Shown here one piece after another: positions 60,843 to 62,187 of a stretch of 62,187 bases of DNA. Position 1 is the stretch's first letter. Each line of letters begins with the position of its first letter. Origin of the DNA: Pelargonium tetragonum (lineage: Eukaryota; Streptophyta; Magnoliopsida; Geraniales; Geraniaceae); NCBI GenBank assembly GCA_036897445.1, contig JAYMTL010000121.1, positions 1 to 62,187 on the forward strand, written 5' to 3'. The notes under the pieces were generated by a model. It was not told the DNA's origin. It did not search any database and saw only the letters and a program-made list of their open reading frames with translations. Made by a program: the position numbers and the translations under genes.

Positions 60843-62187
60843 AAGAAAAGGTAGGGTTGTTATCCTTAATTCCTTTTTGTTGGAAAGTCCTTGATTAAAA
60901 GTAAGTAATAGCTCTTTATGCCTGTTTCTTGGTTTAGCTTTTTTATTAAGTGAAGTCTAGGATTTTTCTAGTTTCTCAGTCTTATGTAAAGGGTCTCTGG
61001 CGTAGGGGTGTATATAAGTTAAAGTTCTTTTTTAGCTATACGAATCTGAAAAGTTTTAAGTTAGAAAGGTTCTAGGAAATGTCTGGTTGCAGCTAAAAGA
61101 AATAGTGGTTAGGTCTAGATCTGAAGAAGCAAGTTCCTCAGGTTATGGGGGAAGAGGGGTTATTCAAAATCTGTGAGAGAAGTGAGAAAGCAAATCACTA
61201 AAGATATAGGAAAATCCCTGAATAGTTATTGAAAAGAAAAACAAACCCTTATAAACCAAACTTTCTCTTTCTGAAAGCTTTTCGTATTCTTATGAACCAA
61301 CAACTTTGACTTGTATACTTGAAAATTCCTAGAGGATGACTCCCAAGTCTAAAGGAATACCCGAGAAGAATTACCGGACTTTCTAAGGAACTCCCTTAAC
61401 CTAATCCGAAACCTAGGAACTCAATACACTAGAGCAAATAAATAAAAAGAAAAAAATCTCTCAATGCTTTAGAATTTTAAACAAAGGAAGATAAAAGCAA
61501 ACTACCGACTTTCCTTTAAAAAGCTAAAGACGGGAATGCAGATTAAATAGAACAATGCCAAAAGCACTACCTAGAATGTCATTTATATGAAGTTTAACTA
61601 ATAAGTTAGGGCTCTATTCGACCTGTTTAGCATCAATCTTTCTTATCTTTCTTTTGAGTTTCCTACTATACTTTTAACTAGACTGAACTAGATCCGGAAA
61701 CGGGACTGCAAGAAAGCAACCAACTCTTGTTTTATTTTATAAAAATCCCATAAATAAGCGGAAAAGAGCTATCAAACGGAAAGAAATTGACCTAGGTTTT
61801 TAGATTCACACTTCTTAAGAGAGAAGATCGGTCAGGCTAAAGCCTTCCCTCCCTAATAGCAAAATCTATATTGACTATAACTAAGATACTAACTGCAAGA
61901 CTACTACTAATCTCTATCTATATACTATCTAGTACTAACTAAGACTAAGAAGTAATACCTAGAATAAAACAAGTAAACTCATGACAAGAAAGACTCAGAC
62001 TATAGAATATAGAATAAAACTACAACTACAAGAAGCTTTGGCAGGAAAATAGATGACAAAGCTCTCAAACTCTTTTTGACGTGTAGAGACCTCAACCCAA
62101 TTCGAAAAACGTAGGAAAATGCATTAGGTAAGCTTGCTTACTAGCTGTTCTATTCAGGGTTGGAAGGTTGAAGGGGAAAGAGAAGCT

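Larger units (their letters stand above)
55110..62187. other. Gene-free region
   Basis: Only one frame of 60 codons or more occurs (59681-59929, minus, 82 codons, unrecognised). Contents that I can support are repeat F copy 2 (about 57190-57290), repeat G copy 2 (57640-57690), an AAT microsatellite at 59154-59175, a tandem duplication at 59624, a G/T-rich patch at about 60540-61180 with the G+C peak at 60811-60842, and an A/C-rich low-complexity patch at 61860-62040. The last bases do not visibly repeat the first, so I cannot show circularity. Confidence 0.55.

Noticed and set aside
1-62187. Possible circular molecule of exactly this length.
   Set aside because: The ends show no visible overlap or shared repeat, and the sequence alone cannot prove closure.

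Overview
I can name no gene in this 62,187-base window. The longest standard open frames are two of 114 and 115 codons. At about 35% G+C (estimated from a handful of counted lines), with frequent TAA and TAG, two frames of that length are about what chance gives in a sequence this size. I found no rRNA core motif, no intact tRNA cloverleaf, no group II intron domain V, no CRISPR array, no transposase-like or reverse-transcriptase-like frame, and no terminal repeats. The window is best read as long non-coding DNA.

The source is uncertain. Large non-coding tracts with old, diverged dispersed repeats, decayed tRNA-like patches and short slippage duplications would fit an expanded, multichromosomal organelle genome of the kind known from some plant mitochondria, where whole chromosomes can lack genes. 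The low G+C argues against a typical land-plant mitochondrion, which is usually near 43-45%. A gene-poor eukaryotic nuclear region is the main alternative. A bacterial or phage origin is unlikely, because coding density is effectively zero.

What is well supported is structure. Several pairs of diverged, same-strand repeats of about 50-300 bases lie far apart: 15.94/32.42 kb, 25.49/51.06 kb, 30.75/44.48 kb, 2.53/20.71 kb, 3.06/20.49 kb, and more weakly 10.6/57.2 kb and 0.15/57.64 kb. Each of the first four shares a 14-19 base block that is identical or nearly so, inside sequence that aligns with gaps. The 25.5/51.1 kb pair looks like two decayed copies of one minus-strand tRNA-like sequence. 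There are several perfect palindromes and hairpins, the best being a spacer-free 26-bp palindrome at 11926-11951 and an 11-bp-arm palindrome at 42081-42104. There are also at least six 9-10 base direct tandem duplications.

Layout: 0-5.7 kb holds T-rich and purine-rich patches, one Ala/Lys/Arg-rich open segment (3445-3627) and one copy each of repeats D, E and G. 5.7-6.1 kb holds a 114-codon frame. 6.1-16.7 kb is featureless apart from the 26-bp palindrome and one copy each of repeats A and F. 16.8-19.7 kb is a G-poor, A/C-rich island with recurring words. 19.7-34.9 kb carries one copy each of repeats A to E. 34.9-37.6 kb has four minus-strand frames in a row. 37.6-54.3 kb carries the second copies of B and C and the 42.08 kb palindrome. 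54.3-55.1 kb is purine-rich, with strong three-base periodicity in GGT. 55.1-62.2 kb holds the second copies of F and G and the G+C peak of the window. No operon or pathway can be inferred.
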